Part shown: one piece after another, positions 1 to 8,842 of the stretch
How positions within the stretch are numbered: the first letter of the stretch is position 1
Layout of the letters: each line of letters opens with the position of its first letter
Origin: Pseudoalteromonas nigrifaciens
Lineage (GTDB): Bacteria; Pseudomonadota; Gammaproteobacteria; Enterobacterales; Alteromonadaceae
NCBI RefSeq assembly: GCF_002221505.1
Contig: NZ_CP011036.1
Location: 806,001 to 870,000, forward strand
DNA length: 64,000 bases
Direction of reading: 5' to 3'
Position numbers and translations under genes: made by a program
Notes under the pieces: model-generated
What the model saw: the letters and a program-made list of their open reading frames with translations, nothing else
Databases searched by the model: none
What the model was told of the DNA's origin: nothing

Positions 1-424
1 TTAATATTTTAATTATATGTTACAAAAAGCAAAAAAACTAAACAAATTTAAATTGTTTATATTGTAAGTAGTATTTTATGTTGTGCTTGCTCATCATTGC
101 GGCAATTAATTAAATATTTTACCTGTATTAGGTGTTTTACTTACTTTAAAGGCTATTAATTATACTAGAGTAAGTTGCAACTTTATTACTATTCAGCTTA
201 GGTTTATTAATGACAATGGCGTCTTTTAGTATTAAACCAAAGTAACTACGACTATAATCACTAGCCATTAGTTATACTTTTAAGTAAGTACCTACCTAAA
301 TTAAATAGACTTAGCCGTTTATGTGATGAAGGGGGGCTAGAGTAAATTATAAATTTTGCAGCGACTAAGTTACAAAATAAGAGTAGGGCTTTTACAGCTT
401 GCAATGTGTTTATTTGGAGAAGAA
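1..424. other. AT-rich intergenic region upstream of the chemoreceptor
   Basis: No convincing coding sequence on either strand. The stretch is very AT-rich and full of stop codons. It presumably carries the promoter of the downstream chemoreceptor. A GCCGTTTA at 314-321 resembles a sigma-28 -10 element, but the nearest upstream TAAA (297-300) is 13 bases away instead of 15, so no promoter is called. Confidence 0.6.
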
Positions 425-2092
425 ATGAGTAATTTAAGCTTGAAAAGCAAATTGTTACTACTAGCTATTTTGCCGCTAATATTATTATTGGTCAGCTTTT
501 TATCAAGTTCGTACTATTTAGAAATGCAAAGTCAGCAGCACAGCTTTGACACTTTTAAAAGTAAGTTATTAAAAGATAAACAAACGCTATTAAAAACTGA
601 AATTGAAATTGGTAGTCAAGTAGTACAGCACCAGCTTGCAAATGGCACTGAGCAAGATGCTAAAAATGCATTAAGAAAACTAACCTTTGGCGAAGACGGC
701 TATTTCTTTATTTATGACACTAATGGCGTGAGTGTTTTTCATGCCATGTTAGGTGATGCGATAGAAGGGCAAAACAAAATAGCCATGACTGATCCCAATG
801 GTAAAAAAATCATTGTGGGCTTACTTGCACAAGCACGCCAGGGTGGCGGAGCATTTACCTATCATTTTCAAAAACCAAATACCAACGGCTTAGTTGAAAA
901 AATTGGTTATGCAGCGATGATCCCTGGAACCAACTGGATGCTAGGCACTGGCGCTTATATGGACGACATAGAAGCAGAGCTTGAAGGCTTTGAGCTATCT
1001 ATGCAAAAAAGCATGAACGAAAAAGTAACCACCTTATTGATCATTGCGTTCTTTTGTTTGTTATTAACTATTGCGGGTGCTTTATTTGCTGCCAACCATA
1101 TGCTTAAACCAATACAAAGAATGGTGCAAAGCCTTGATGACATAGCTAAAGGTGAAGGCGACTTAACTAGACGTTTAGAAATTGACAGCCACGACGAAAT
1201 TGGCCAATTAGGTGAGTCGTTTAATATATTCGTGAGTAAATTGCACGGTATTATAGCCAGTGTGGTTGATGTAACTAACGATGTTAAAACAGCATCAGTA
1301 GATATAAATACGCAAACTTTGGTGATTGAAGATAAGTTATTAAAACATAATCATGAAACTGATTTAGTCGCGACCGCGATTACTGAAATGTCTGCAACCT
1401 CTCACGAAGTGGCTCAAAATACGACCCAAGTTGCGGTGTCAACTCAGGCAGCAACGCAAGAAGTAGCAAGAGCGCAAGAATGTGTTGATATATCTTTAAG
1501 TGAAGTATCAAACTTAATGGCCGAAATAAATACAGCTGCAGAACAGGTTGATTCATTAAGTGAGCAATCTAAAAAGATTAATAGTGTATTAAGCGTTATT
1601 GGTGGTATTGCAGAGCAAACAAATTTACTGGCACTTAACGCAGCAATTGAAGCGGCTCGTGCGGGTGAGCAGGGCAGAGGTTTTGCAGTCGTTGCTGATG
1701 AAGTAAGAAGCTTAGCAAGTCGTACACAAGTAAGTACGTTAGAAATTAGCGAAATGCTTAGTGAGCTGCATAACTTAGTTACTGCGGCGGTTAACGCTAT
1801 GCAAGCAAGTCAGCAAAGCTGTAATCGCTCAGTTGAGTCATCACGTGCTATTTCAGAAAGCTTAGGCGCGGTTACTACATCGGTTACCACAATAAACGAT
1901 ATGAGTACCCAAATAGCAACAGCTGCAACAGAGCAAAGTAGTGTAACTGAAGAGATAAACCGTAATGTTTTTGCTATTCAAGAAATTGTAAATGAGCTAA
2001 CAGAGTCAAGTAAAACAACGTCATCGGTAAGTTTACATTTAGCTGGTCGTGGTGAAAGCTTAGGCGAATTGGTAGGGCAGTTTAAAATTTAA
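425..2092 (+). CDS. Methyl-accepting chemotaxis protein with Cache sensor domain
   Basis: Transmembrane chemoreceptor that passes periplasmic ligand signals to CheA/CheW. Visible in order: TM1 (about residues 8-29), a periplasmic single-Cache domain (about 35-190, with the [13 protein letters not shown] motif), TM2 (about 200-223), a HAMP linker, and the cytoplasmic coiled-coil signalling domain with the conserved hairpin tip [16 protein letters not shown] near residue 397. The reading frame is open upstream to a TTG at 356, but ATG 425 follows a good GGAGAAG ribosome site and begins directly with a short basic N-terminus and TM1, so it is preferred (555 residues). No CheR-docking pentapeptide is seen at the C-terminus. 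The ligand is unknown; Cache receptors of this type often sense small organic acids or amino acids. Confidence 0.93.
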   Translation: MSNLSLKSKLLLLAILPLILLLVSFLSSSYYLEMQSQQHSFDTFKSKLLKDKQTLLKTEIEIGSQVVQHQLANGTEQDAKNALRKLTFGEDGYFFIYDTNGVSVFHAMLGDAIEGQNKIAMTDPNGKKIIVGLLAQARQGGGAFTYHFQKPNTNGLVEKIGYAAMIPGTNWMLGTGAYMDDIEAELEGFELSMQKSMNEKVTTLLIIAFFCLLLTIAGALFAANHMLKPIQRMVQSLDDIAKGEGDLTRRLEIDSHDEIGQLGESFNIFVSKLHGIIASVVDVTNDVKTASVDINTQTLVIEDKLLKHNHETDLVATAITEMSATSHEVAQNTTQVAVSTQAATQEVARAQECVDISLSEVSNLMAEINTAAEQVDSLSEQSKKINSVLSVIGGIAEQTNLLALNAAIEAARAGEQGRGFAVVADEVRSLASRTQVSTLEISEMLSELHNLVTAAVNAMQASQQSCNRSVESSRAISESLGAVTTSVTTINDMSTQIATAATEQSSVTEEINRNVFAIQEIVNELTESSKTTSSVSLHLAGRGESLGELVGQFKI

Positions 2093-2119
2093 GACATATT
2101 TTTAAATTTAATCATTTAT

Positions 2120-2146
2120 AAAGCCGTAATTTTTAGTTACGGCTTT
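2120..2146 (+). terminator. Rho-independent terminator after the chemoreceptor
   Basis: A perfect 10-bp stem, AAAGCCGTAA / TTACGGCTTT, with a 7-base loop is followed by a T-rich run, 28 bases after the stop codon. Confidence 0.85.
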
Positions 2147-2179
2147 TATTTTGCCTGCTGCAAAAAATCCTTCCTAGTT

Positions 2180-2374
2180 AACCTGAGCTCCGGATAATAA
2201 ACTTATCTCAAGCAGCTATTTTCAGCGCTAACTGCGTTGAATTTACTTGCAATAGGCCAGCTATTGACGCGTAAATTCGCCTTGTTTTCACTGAAAACCT
2301 CTGGCTAGAGAAAATAAAATTAAATATAACGATGATTCAATATGTTAGTAAATCTCTTAACCAGAGTTCAGGTT
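2180..2374. repeat. ~195-bp fold-back (MITE-like) element
   Basis: The ends are imperfect inverted repeats: AACCTGAGCTCCGGATAA at 2180-2197 against the reverse complement of 2357-2374, 15 of 18 matching. Inside, a second dyad is visible: the GTAAATTC/GAATTTAC pair and TTTTCAG/CTGAAAA blocks pair across a central AGCTATTG-like loop. It holds no open reading frame. This looks like a non-autonomous, miniature inverted-repeat element between the chemoreceptor terminator and mgtE. No second copy was noticed in the window. Confidence 0.55.
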
Positions 2375-2636
2375 AGTTAATGAAGATGTATGAAATTGCC
2401 TACACTTAAGCATCTGAAATCATATCAAAAGTAAGTCGTGATTGTGCTTGTATAATTAAATTTAAAAAATAATAAAAAAACATTAACCGCTGGTTATTTT
2501 TACGCATACAATGCGAAAAAAGCGGATGAGTTTGCATATTTTTTCAATATTTTATGCCCGCTACGTTACACTAATAGCAATACATATTAATAAGTGACTA
2601 TTTACTAATATAACCTACTAAAATTTAAGGCTTAAG

Positions 2637-3989
2637 ATGATTGAGTATCCGGTTGATAAACTACCCCAACTCATAAATGACTTATTACAGTGCGACACCA
2701 CAGAGCGCAAAAATAAGTTATTAATAGACGCACAATTAACATTATCAACTGAGCATTTATCATTGCTTTTTGAAGCAATACCTAAAGAGCAGCGCCTTGA
2801 AATTTGGCAGTTGTTAGATGAAGACACGCAACACGAAATATTTGTTAATTTAAGCGATGACAGCACCTTATGGTTACTGCAAACTTTAGATGATAGCGAC
2901 GGTTTTAAACTATTAGACGAAGTTAATGTAGAAGAGCTGCTTGAGCTTGAAGAAGTAATTCCTGAGCGATTTGTTGAGTATGCAAAAAAACAACTCGATG
3001 AAGCACAAACAAAGCAATATGAATTAGCGCAACAATACCCTTCTGAGCAAATAGGTCACTGGTTAGGTTTTGACTTTTTAAAAGTGTCTGAAAAGTTAAC
3101 CGCGGGAGGCGCTAAAAAGTTACTCCATAAAGGGTTGCCGCAGTTCACAGAGGTTATTTATTTAGTGAGCCGTAAGGGCAGTTTAATTGGTGAAGTGGCA
3201 ATTAATGATTTAATAAAAGCCAATGACAACGACAGTTTAATTACTTTAGCAAACCATGACTATGTATCGCTGCATGCAGATGATGATTTATACGAAGCTG
3301 CGGAAGTGGTTATTCATAGCGAAAAAATGGCAATGCCGGTTGTTAATGTTGATAACAAATTACTGGGCCGTTTAACCATTGCTTCAGCGTATGAGTTACG
3401 CCAAGAAATAACCGACGAGGCTGCCGCTAAAGCGGGTGGTCTGCGTGAAGACGAAGATTTATTTGCGAGTGTGCGAAAAAGTGCTAAAAACCGAGGTATT
3501 TGGTTAGGTATAAATTTGGCGACTGCATTTTTAGCCTCGTGGTTTATTGGCCTGTTTGGTGCAACTATAGAGCAAGTAGTGGCTTTAGCGGTATTAATGC
3601 CAATAGTGGCCTCTATGGGCGGAATTGCCGGGAGTCAAACGCTCACCGTTATTGTACGTGGCTTGGCACTTGGCCAGGTAACCGACTCTAACCGCGCAGC
3701 GCTACTTAAAAAAGAGCTAAGAGTGGGCGCGGTAAATGGTTTTGTATGGGCTTTTGTTATTGGCGCATTGACCTTTTTGTGGTTTAACGACGTTATGCTA
3801 AGTATTACTATTACCGTGGCTATTTTGCTTAACTTAGTTGCAGCATCGTTAGCCGGTGTAGTGATCCCTTCTATTTTAGATAAAATGAAAATAGATCCTG
3901 CGCTTTCGGGCTCAGTTATTTTAACTACAGTAACCGATATAGTTGGTTTTGTTACCTTTTTAGGTTTAGGTAGTTTGCTACTGTTATAG
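2637..3989 (+). CDS. mgtE: Magnesium transporter MgtE
   Basis: Mg2+-selective channel of the inner membrane, gated by cytosolic Mg2+. The 450 residues show the family order: an acidic MgtE N-domain (about 20-125), a tandem CBS pair (about 135-255) that senses Mg2+, a connecting helix, and a C-terminal five-helix membrane domain (about 310-448) with the MPIVASMGGIAGSQ pore-region signature. Full length for the family. The N-terminal half is very rich in Asp and Glu, as expected for a Mg2+-sensing gate. A CNNM-like membrane protein follows 42 bp downstream in the same direction, so the pair is probably co-transcribed in Mg2+ or divalent-cation homeostasis. Confidence 0.95.
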   Translation: MIEYPVDKLPQLINDLLQCDTTERKNKLLIDAQLTLSTEHLSLLFEAIPKEQRLEIWQLLDEDTQHEIFVNLSDDSTLWLLQTLDDSDGFKLLDEVNVEELLELEEVIPERFVEYAKKQLDEAQTKQYELAQQYPSEQIGHWLGFDFLKVSEKLTAGGAKKLLHKGLPQFTEVIYLVSRKGSLIGEVAINDLIKANDNDSLITLANHDYVSLHADDDLYEAAEVVIHSEKMAMPVVNVDNKLLGRLTIASAYELRQEITDEAAAKAGGLREDEDLFASVRKSAKNRGIWLGINLATAFLASWFIGLFGATIEQVVALAVLMPIVASMGGIAGSQTLTVIVRGLALGQVTDSNRAALLKKELRVGAVNGFVWAFVIGALTFLWFNDVMLSITITVAILLNLVAASLAGVVIPSILDKMKIDPALSGSVILTTVTDIVGFVTFLGLGSLLLL

Positions 3990-4031
3990 TGCCTTGTATC
4001 GCAAGGAACGCGTAAATAAATAGGAAAAACA

Positions 4032-5093
4032 ATGACTTTTGATGTCATGATTTGGTGTGCTATTGCACTGTGTATTTCGCAGTCAGCAATATTTTCGGGT
4101 TTAAACTTGGCGTTTTTTTCGCTAAGTAGATTACAACTCGAAATGGAAAGCAGTAAAGGTAACGCCGCTGCGATAAAAGTAATGGCACTGCGTAACGATT
4201 CAAACTTTTTACTCTCGACTATTTTGTGGGGAAACGTAGGTATTAACGTACTGCTGACCTTACTTTCTGACTCGGTATTAATGGGTGCAAGTTCTTTTTT
4301 ATTCTCAACTATTGCTATTACTATTATTGGCGAAATTACACCACAGGCGTATTTTTCACGTAATGCGTTAAAAATGGCCAGCATGTTGTCGCCGTTAATT
4401 AAGTTTTATCAATTACTGTTTTATGTCGTTGCTAAGCCTACAGGGCTAATACTCGATGCTTGGTTAGGCAAAGAAGGTATTACCTACTTTGCAGAGAGTG
4501 AGCTCAGAGGCATTATTCGTAAGCACATAGAAGCTGAAGAAGCCGATGTACAGCACGTAGAAGGTATTGGTGCACTTAACTTTTTTAGTTTAGATGAAAT
4601 TAGTGTTACTCAAGAAGGCGAAGTGATAGATCCCGACTCAATCATAGCGTTACCAACCAAGCTTGATTTACCAATATTTCCTGAACTAACACTCAGTGCC
4701 GATAATGAATTTTTACGCAAACTGCACAAGTCTGGTTACAACTGGGTAATTATTACTAATCAGGCCGGTGATCCTTTGTTAGTGGTTGATGCGGATGGCT
4801 TTTTACGCGCAGCTTTGTTTGAGCCAGACACATTTGATCCGTACCACTTTTGCCACAGACCAATAATAGTGATCGATGAAAGTATGCGCTTAAGTGACGT
4901 TATTTTAAAAATTCGCGCCAGTCATTCATTAGACAAGTCATTCGATGGGGCAATTGAGCACGATGTAGTACTGGTATGGGGCGATGAAAAACGCATTATT
5001 ACTGGGGCTGATATTTTTGGCCGATTACTAAAAGGTATGAGTGCGCCTAAACTTGAATTAAACCCCAGTATAGATCAACCTAAACCGCTTTAA
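4032..5093 (+). CDS. Short CNNM/DUF21-family membrane protein
   Basis: The N-terminal ~150 residues form a DUF21/CNNM transmembrane domain: four hydrophobic segments, with the conserved IFSGLNLAFFSLSRLQLE stretch near the first helix and the GEITPQAYFSR motif. The remainder has one degenerate CBS-like region (about 200-330). The usual C-terminal CorC_HlyC domain of ~420-residue relatives is missing, so at 353 residues this is a short form. CNNM/CorC proteins are linked to Mg2+ and Co2+ efflux. Placement directly after mgtE supports a role in Mg2+ balance, but the direction of transport cannot be read from sequence. The stop codon lies inside a terminator hairpin. Confidence 0.8.
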   Translation: MTFDVMIWCAIALCISQSAIFSGLNLAFFSLSRLQLEMESSKGNAAAIKVMALRNDSNFLLSTILWGNVGINVLLTLLSDSVLMGASSFLFSTIAITIIGEITPQAYFSRNALKMASMLSPLIKFYQLLFYVVAKPTGLILDAWLGKEGITYFAESELRGIIRKHIEAEEADVQHVEGIGALNFFSLDEISVTQEGEVIDPDSIIALPTKLDLPIFPELTLSADNEFLRKLHKSGYNWVIITNQAGDPLLVVDADGFLRAALFEPDTFDPYHFCHRPIIVIDESMRLSDVILKIRASHSLDKSFDGAIEHDVVLVWGDEKRIITGADIFGRLLKGMSAPKLELNPSIDQPKPL

Positions 5094-5103
5094 ACGGTTT
5101 AGG
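5079..5103. terminator. Bidirectional terminator overlapping the DUF21 stop codon
   Basis: CCTAAACCG (5079-5087) and CGGTTTAGG (5095-5103) form a perfect 9-bp stem around a 7-base loop that contains the stop codon of the DUF21 gene. It lies between two convergent genes. Confidence 0.7.
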
Positions 5104-5111
5104 TTTATAAA

Positions 5112-5939
5112 TTAATCACCTTTAATAATACTAACAATGCGCTGCGGTAAAGGTATTTCAATATTCGCTTTATTCATAGCGCTATAAACCCCACCATTAA
5201 TAGCCAACTTGGTTTCGATTATTTTAGTGGTTGGTACCCAGTAGCGGTAGCTAATAGTTACGCCATTGTCGGCAAAGCGTTCTATACCAATTTGTGCATT
5301 GGGCACTTTAGCCACAAGCTCATGGCCATTCACAACATCTTCAATTAGTTGAACTGCGGTATTTGAGCACGCGCTGTAAGCAATGGTAATTTCGCCTTTT
5401 ACCAATGAAAACTTAAACGAGTTATGGAGTATTTCACCGAGGATATGCTTATTGGGTATAGTTATTTCTACCTTTTCTTCGTCAATAAGTACTGTATGCC
5501 CCAGCTCTATTATTTTAACTTGCCCGCTGACATTTTTAACCTCTATAGTGTCGCCAACCACAAAAGGACGAGTGGCAATAATAGCAAGGCCAGCACCATA
5601 ATTAGACAACATACCTTGCATTGCCAAACCCGCACCAAGCGACGCAGCACCAATAGCGGCCACAAAAGGGGTAACACTAATGCCTATTTTGCCCAGCGCA
5701 ATAATAATGACAATTATTATGAGCAACACTTTAACTAGGTTACTCACAAAGTTAGTTAACGTGACGTCAATATTATGGCGAGCCATTAAATTAGCCACTA
5801 CGTTGGCAAGCTTTTGCGCAACCCATAAGCCAATTAAGAGTATGAAAATAGCACCTACAATTTGCATGCTATAGGTAACTAAATACTCGGTAAGCATGGC
5901 GTAGTATTTTTCAAACTGTTCTATTTCTGGGCTGATCAT
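5112..5939 (-). CDS. MscS-family small-conductance mechanosensitive channel
   Basis: Inner-membrane channel that opens under membrane tension and releases solutes on osmotic downshock. The 275 residues show three N-terminal helices (about 22-45, 65-88, 95-128). The pore-lining TM3 has the Gly/Ala-rich pattern AAIGAASLGAGLAMQG followed by LSNYGAG, and the beta domain starts with RPFVVGDTIEV. The length is close to the classic MscS core, without the large periplasmic N-terminus of MscK/MscM types. It stands alone between a convergent DUF21 gene and the lrgAB pair. Confidence 0.93.
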   Translation of the reverse strand: MISPEIEQFEKYYAMLTEYLVTYSMQIVGAIFILLIGLWVAQKLANVVANLMARHNIDVTLTNFVSNLVKVLLIIIVIIIALGKIGISVTPFVAAIGAASLGAGLAMQGMLSNYGAGLAIIATRPFVVGDTIEVKNVSGQVKIIELGHTVLIDEEKVEITIPNKHILGEILHNSFKFSLVKGEITIAYSACSNTAVQLIEDVVNGHELVAKVPNAQIGIERFADNGVTISYRYWVPTTKIIETKLAINGGVYSAMNKANIEIPLPQRIVSIIKGD

Positions 5940-5976
5940 ATATGCTCTTAAGATGGCTGTTAAATATTTTTGCTAA

Positions 5977-6720
5977 CTATAGCAAAGTGTTGACTAAGAT
6001 TGGATATAAAAACGGTACTATTACAGCCGTTAAAAGCGCACTTAATGCCATGGCAACCGATGAAAATGCACCTATTTTAGGATGCTCAACCAATGCTGCT
6101 GCGGTGCCAATAGCGTGACAGGCAGTACCCATGGCAACGCCTTGCGCTTCATGGTTATAAATTTTAATTAGTTTAAAAAGTACAAAGCCAAATAAAGCAC
6201 CCAATAAACCAATAAAAATAACCAAGGCAGCAGCGAGTGAGTCAATACCGCCTAATGACTCGGTTACAATTAGCGTTATAGGAGTTGTTACACTCAATGC
6301 TGCAACTGAGGCGCTAAGTTGTGTGGGTACAGCAAATATCATGCTGAGTAAAAAAGCCACTACAGTGGCGTTAATAATCCCTAAACTACAAGTGGTTACA
6401 ATTAAGAGTAAGTTTTTACGTACATGAACAAACTGCTGATATAAAGGTAATGCTAGTGCCACAATAGCGGGCTCTAACAGCCAACTTAGTAATTGGCTGT
6501 GGCTAGCAAATTTAGTGTAAGGCAAGTTTAAATTAACCAAGAGTAAAGCAATAATAGCTATACTTAAAAATACAGGGTTAGTAAGTGATTTTAAAATAAC
6601 ATGCTTAACCCGCTGGTTAAGTAGCCTTAATAATAAAAACAGCGCAATAATAAACGGTACGCTAAGCCACCATAAATCTGGAGTTAGTTGTGTTGTTAGC
6701 GATTTTAGTTGCTCAGTCAT
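5977..6720 (-). CDS. lrgB: LrgB/CidB-family membrane protein
   Basis: Integral membrane protein with about seven hydrophobic helices. The signature region TTPITLIVTESLGGIDSLAA and the GTACHAIGTA segment are typical of LrgB. With LrgA it forms the holin/antiholin-like pair implicated in murein hydrolase control and in pyruvate or small-acid export in other bacteria. It overlaps the upstream lrgA by 8 bp, so the two are translationally coupled. No LytTR or LysR regulator gene is adjacent. Confidence 0.9.
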   Translation of the reverse strand: MTEQLKSLTTQLTPDLWWLSVPFIIALFLLLRLLNQRVKHVILKSLTNPVFLSIAIIALLLVNLNLPYTKFASHSQLLSWLLEPAIVALALPLYQQFVHVRKNLLLIVTTCSLGIINATVVAFLLSMIFAVPTQLSASVAALSVTTPITLIVTESLGGIDSLAAALVIFIGLLGALFGFVLFKLIKIYNHEAQGVAMGTACHAIGTAAALVEHPKIGAFSSVAMALSALLTAVIVPFLYPILVNTLL

Positions 6721-7078
6721 TATTTACGCGTCCTTTAAAGTAGGCAATAACACTACTCACTAACAATAAGGTACTAATAGGGACTAGCAATACAATGGCA
6801 ACTAAAAAAGGCCAATGCGACTTTATTAAGCCAAGGTGCTCAATAAAGCCAACCCCCGCAGGAATAAAAAAGATGGGCATAATATTTAAAATAGGTGAAG
6901 CGCAGGGCTTTAATTGATGCTCTTTTACTATGCCAGTTAACAGTAGCAGCAATAAAATAACCATTGCTAGTAAAGGCGCAGGAAAACTGCCGCCAATACT
7001 GTGCATAATGAATTTAGCCGCCGCTAAGCAGAGTAAAATAATTGCGCTACTTAACACATATTTCATTAGAGAACTCAT
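6713..7078 (-). CDS. lrgA: LrgA/CidA-family holin-like protein
   Basis: A small membrane protein of 121 residues with four hydrophobic segments and the LrgA/CidA motif PIFFIPAGVGFIEH. It is the partner of the downstream LrgB, sharing an 8-bp overlap. The family is holin-like and acts in the cytoplasmic membrane. The chosen ATG lacks a strong ribosome site; the ATG four codons later (MKYVL) is an alternative. Confidence 0.9.
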   Translation of the reverse strand: MSSLMKYVLSSAIILLCLAAAKFIMHSIGGSFPAPLLAMVILLLLLLTGIVKEHQLKPCASPILNIMPIFFIPAGVGFIEHLGLIKSHWPFLVAIVLLVPISTLLLVSSVIAYFKGRVNND

Positions 7079-7133
7079 TGGAAAGTCAGGAATTTAACTT
7101 TAACAAATCCCTGTTATTTATGCATGCATCATC

Positions 7134-7925
7134 TTACCAGCGTTTAGGGTTGGCATAATGAATATCGGTTTTACCCTTTGCTTTAGCAATTGCCTTTTTG
7201 GTATTTGGGCTAAGTAATAATCTAATTTGGCTAAAGGTTTCTTTGGCGAGTATGTTGCGTTGCTGAGTTTTATAGCTTTGCTGGGTAACGCGCTTAATTG
7301 CCGCCAGAGTGTCGGGCGAGCGGGCTAATAGTATTTCCAACATTTTTTGTGTGGCAGCCTCGGTGTCATCAGTTACTTGAGTGACCAAGCCAAGCTCTTT
7401 TGCTTGTAGCGCACTTATTGGATCAGCATGGCTGGCAAGCCATAGTGCTTGGTCGCGTTTTACTAAACCGCTCATTACAACATTAGCCCCCATATCTGGG
7501 CATAACCCCCAACGCGCTTCCATAATGGCAAATTGGGCATCGTGGTGCACTATTCTATAGTCAGCGCCGAGTGCAATTTGCAATCCACCGCCAAGGCAGT
7601 TGCCATTAATTTGGGCAATAACCGGCACGCTAAGCGATTGCCAACCCAATACTACCCGCTGGGCTAAATTTTTATTGCCAGGTAACCATTTAAATAATAA
7701 TTTAATAATATTAAGCGGCGACGCCATAACTGCGGCTATATCTAACCCCGCGCAAAAGTGATCGCCATCGCCTTTTAAAACTACGGCGCGGATGCTGCGA
7801 TCTTTTTTAAGCTTTTTTATTATTTTATTAAGCTCAACAAACATAGCAAAGCTTAAAGCATTTTGTTTTTGAGCTCTGCTTAGTGTGACAATTGCAATGC
7901 CTTGTTGTTTTTCTAACTTTATCAT
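7134..7925 (-). CDS. Enoyl-CoA hydratase/isomerase (crotonase) family protein
   Basis: A 263-residue single-domain crotonase. The oxyanion-hole segments are clear: FCAGLDI near residue 58 and NGNCLGGGLQIALGADYRI near 107. The two classical hydratase glutamates are not in their usual places: the first position is Gln (GGGLQ), and the second motif reads GLCPDMGA, with Asp. An Asp there is known from dienoyl-CoA isomerase-type members, so a hydratase function should not be assumed. The substrate is unknown. The gene stands alone; upstream lies a 310-bp TIR element. Confidence 0.85.
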   Translation of the reverse strand: MIKLEKQQGIAIVTLSRAQKQNALSFAMFVELNKIIKKLKKDRSIRAVVLKGDGDHFCAGLDIAAVMASPLNIIKLLFKWLPGNKNLAQRVVLGWQSLSVPVIAQINGNCLGGGLQIALGADYRIVHHDAQFAIMEARWGLCPDMGANVVMSGLVKRDQALWLASHADPISALQAKELGLVTQVTDDTEAATQKMLEILLARSPDTLAAIKRVTQQSYKTQQRNILAKETFSQIRLLLSPNTKKAIAKAKGKTDIHYANPKRW

Positions 7926-7997
7926 TTTGCACTCCTCTGACCTGTTGCCTGAGCTTATGATGTTATTTAAGTTAAGTAAAGTGAGCGTGGTTGATTA

Positions 7998-8307
7998 GGG
8001 TCTGTTTATCTTTCAAGGTTAAATTTGCAGCAGTGTGTTTGGTATTTAGGCAAGGCAGAGCCTATGTGGTGTGGTTATTCCCCATAAATAGGCGATAACG
8101 TAGCATCAATGCCAAACATGCGCTGCCCGAAGGGTTCTGCCTAGGGGCGATTGACTCTTTGTTGCCTACATGGATGTAGGTAAGGGGCGTGAGCAGGACG
8201 CGGAAGCTTTGCTCGGTTTTTACTTAGCCCACTAGGTTACAAACCTCGCGCCGTGATTAAATCGCCCCTAGTTTGAACAAATTTAATCCGCAAAGGTCAA
8301 CAGACCC
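7998..8307 (-). repeat. ~310-bp TIR element flanked by TA, copy 1
   Basis: Begins GGGTCTGTT and ends AACAGACCC. The outer ~30 bp form imperfect terminal inverted repeats (GGGTCTGTT, CTTT and TTAAATTTG blocks shared). A TA dinucleotide flanks both ends (7996-7997 and 8308-8309), as expected for a TA target duplication. It has no transposase. Almost the same sequence is present in reverse orientation at 52908-53218. It looks like a non-autonomous MITE that an IS630/Tc1-like transposase could move (inference from the TA target). Strand is relative to the second copy. Confidence 0.8.
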
Positions 8308-8472
8308 TAAAATAAAATGAATTTATTATTCAGCGGTAGGTCTCAATTGATTGATTTTACTTATAACAATTAAGAGACTGAAGAAAGTCAGTTTTTTCAG
8401 CGTTTTTTTCTCAAAACAACGATAACTTTTGGTATTATGATCATACTTTAAAAGCTCAAAGGTTAACTACTC

Positions 8473-8793
8473 ATGTCAGGCCCGCGTTTATACACAGAAG
8501 AAGAAGCAACTCATCAAGCGTACGATATTTTTTTAGAGTTGGCACCAAGCAACCTGAATGAGCAAGACGTTGAAACTTTTAATCAATACAGAGAAGAACT
8601 TGGTTTTATTGAAGAGGGCGAGCCCGATGAGCAATGGCAGGATTTTGTTGCTCTAGAAGTTGAAGCTGATCATTTTTTGCAGGTGTTAGTAGGCTTAGAA
8701 TTTGAAAATGACGATGTATTATTCGCTAAAATTTTAATTAGCCGTGATAAAGACGCGCCTTTTTGTCACATTTTATGGAAAGAGACTGAGTAA
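8473..8793 (+). CDS. yciU: DUF440 family putative double-stranded DNA mimic protein
   Basis: A small, strongly acidic protein of 106 residues matching the YciU/HI1450 family, whose surface charge pattern resembles dsDNA and which is thought to bind basic DNA-binding proteins. Visible features are the acidic N-terminal helix region (YTEEEATHQAYDIFLELA), the EEGEPDEQWQDF stretch and the closing DAPFCHILWK motif. It is full length. It sits alone, about 165 bp after the TIR element, with an AAAGG-type ribosome site. Confidence 0.88.
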   Translation: MSGPRLYTEEEATHQAYDIFLELAPSNLNEQDVETFNQYREELGFIEEGEPDEQWQDFVALEVEADHFLQVLVGLEFENDDVLFAKILISRDKDAPFCHILWKETE

Positions 8794-8842
8794 CTCAGTT
8801 TTAGTTAAAGTTGTTTTATGATCACCTACAAGAGAGAGTGTT

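Noticed and set aside
297..321. Sigma-28 promoter upstream of the chemoreceptor
   Set aside because: GCCGTTTA is near consensus, but spacing to TAAA is 13 instead of 15 and the -10 has mismatches; kept only as a remark.
356..424. N-terminal extension of the chemoreceptor from TTG 356
   Set aside because: The extension lacks a good ribosome site and would place 23 odd residues before TM1; ATG 425 has GGAGAAG at correct distance.
3635..4384. 249-codon open frame on the minus strand across the end of mgtE and the start of the DUF21 gene
   Set aside because: Antisense shadow of two well-supported genes; its translation has no recognisable domain and a Ser/Thr/Ile-rich composition typical of shadow frames.
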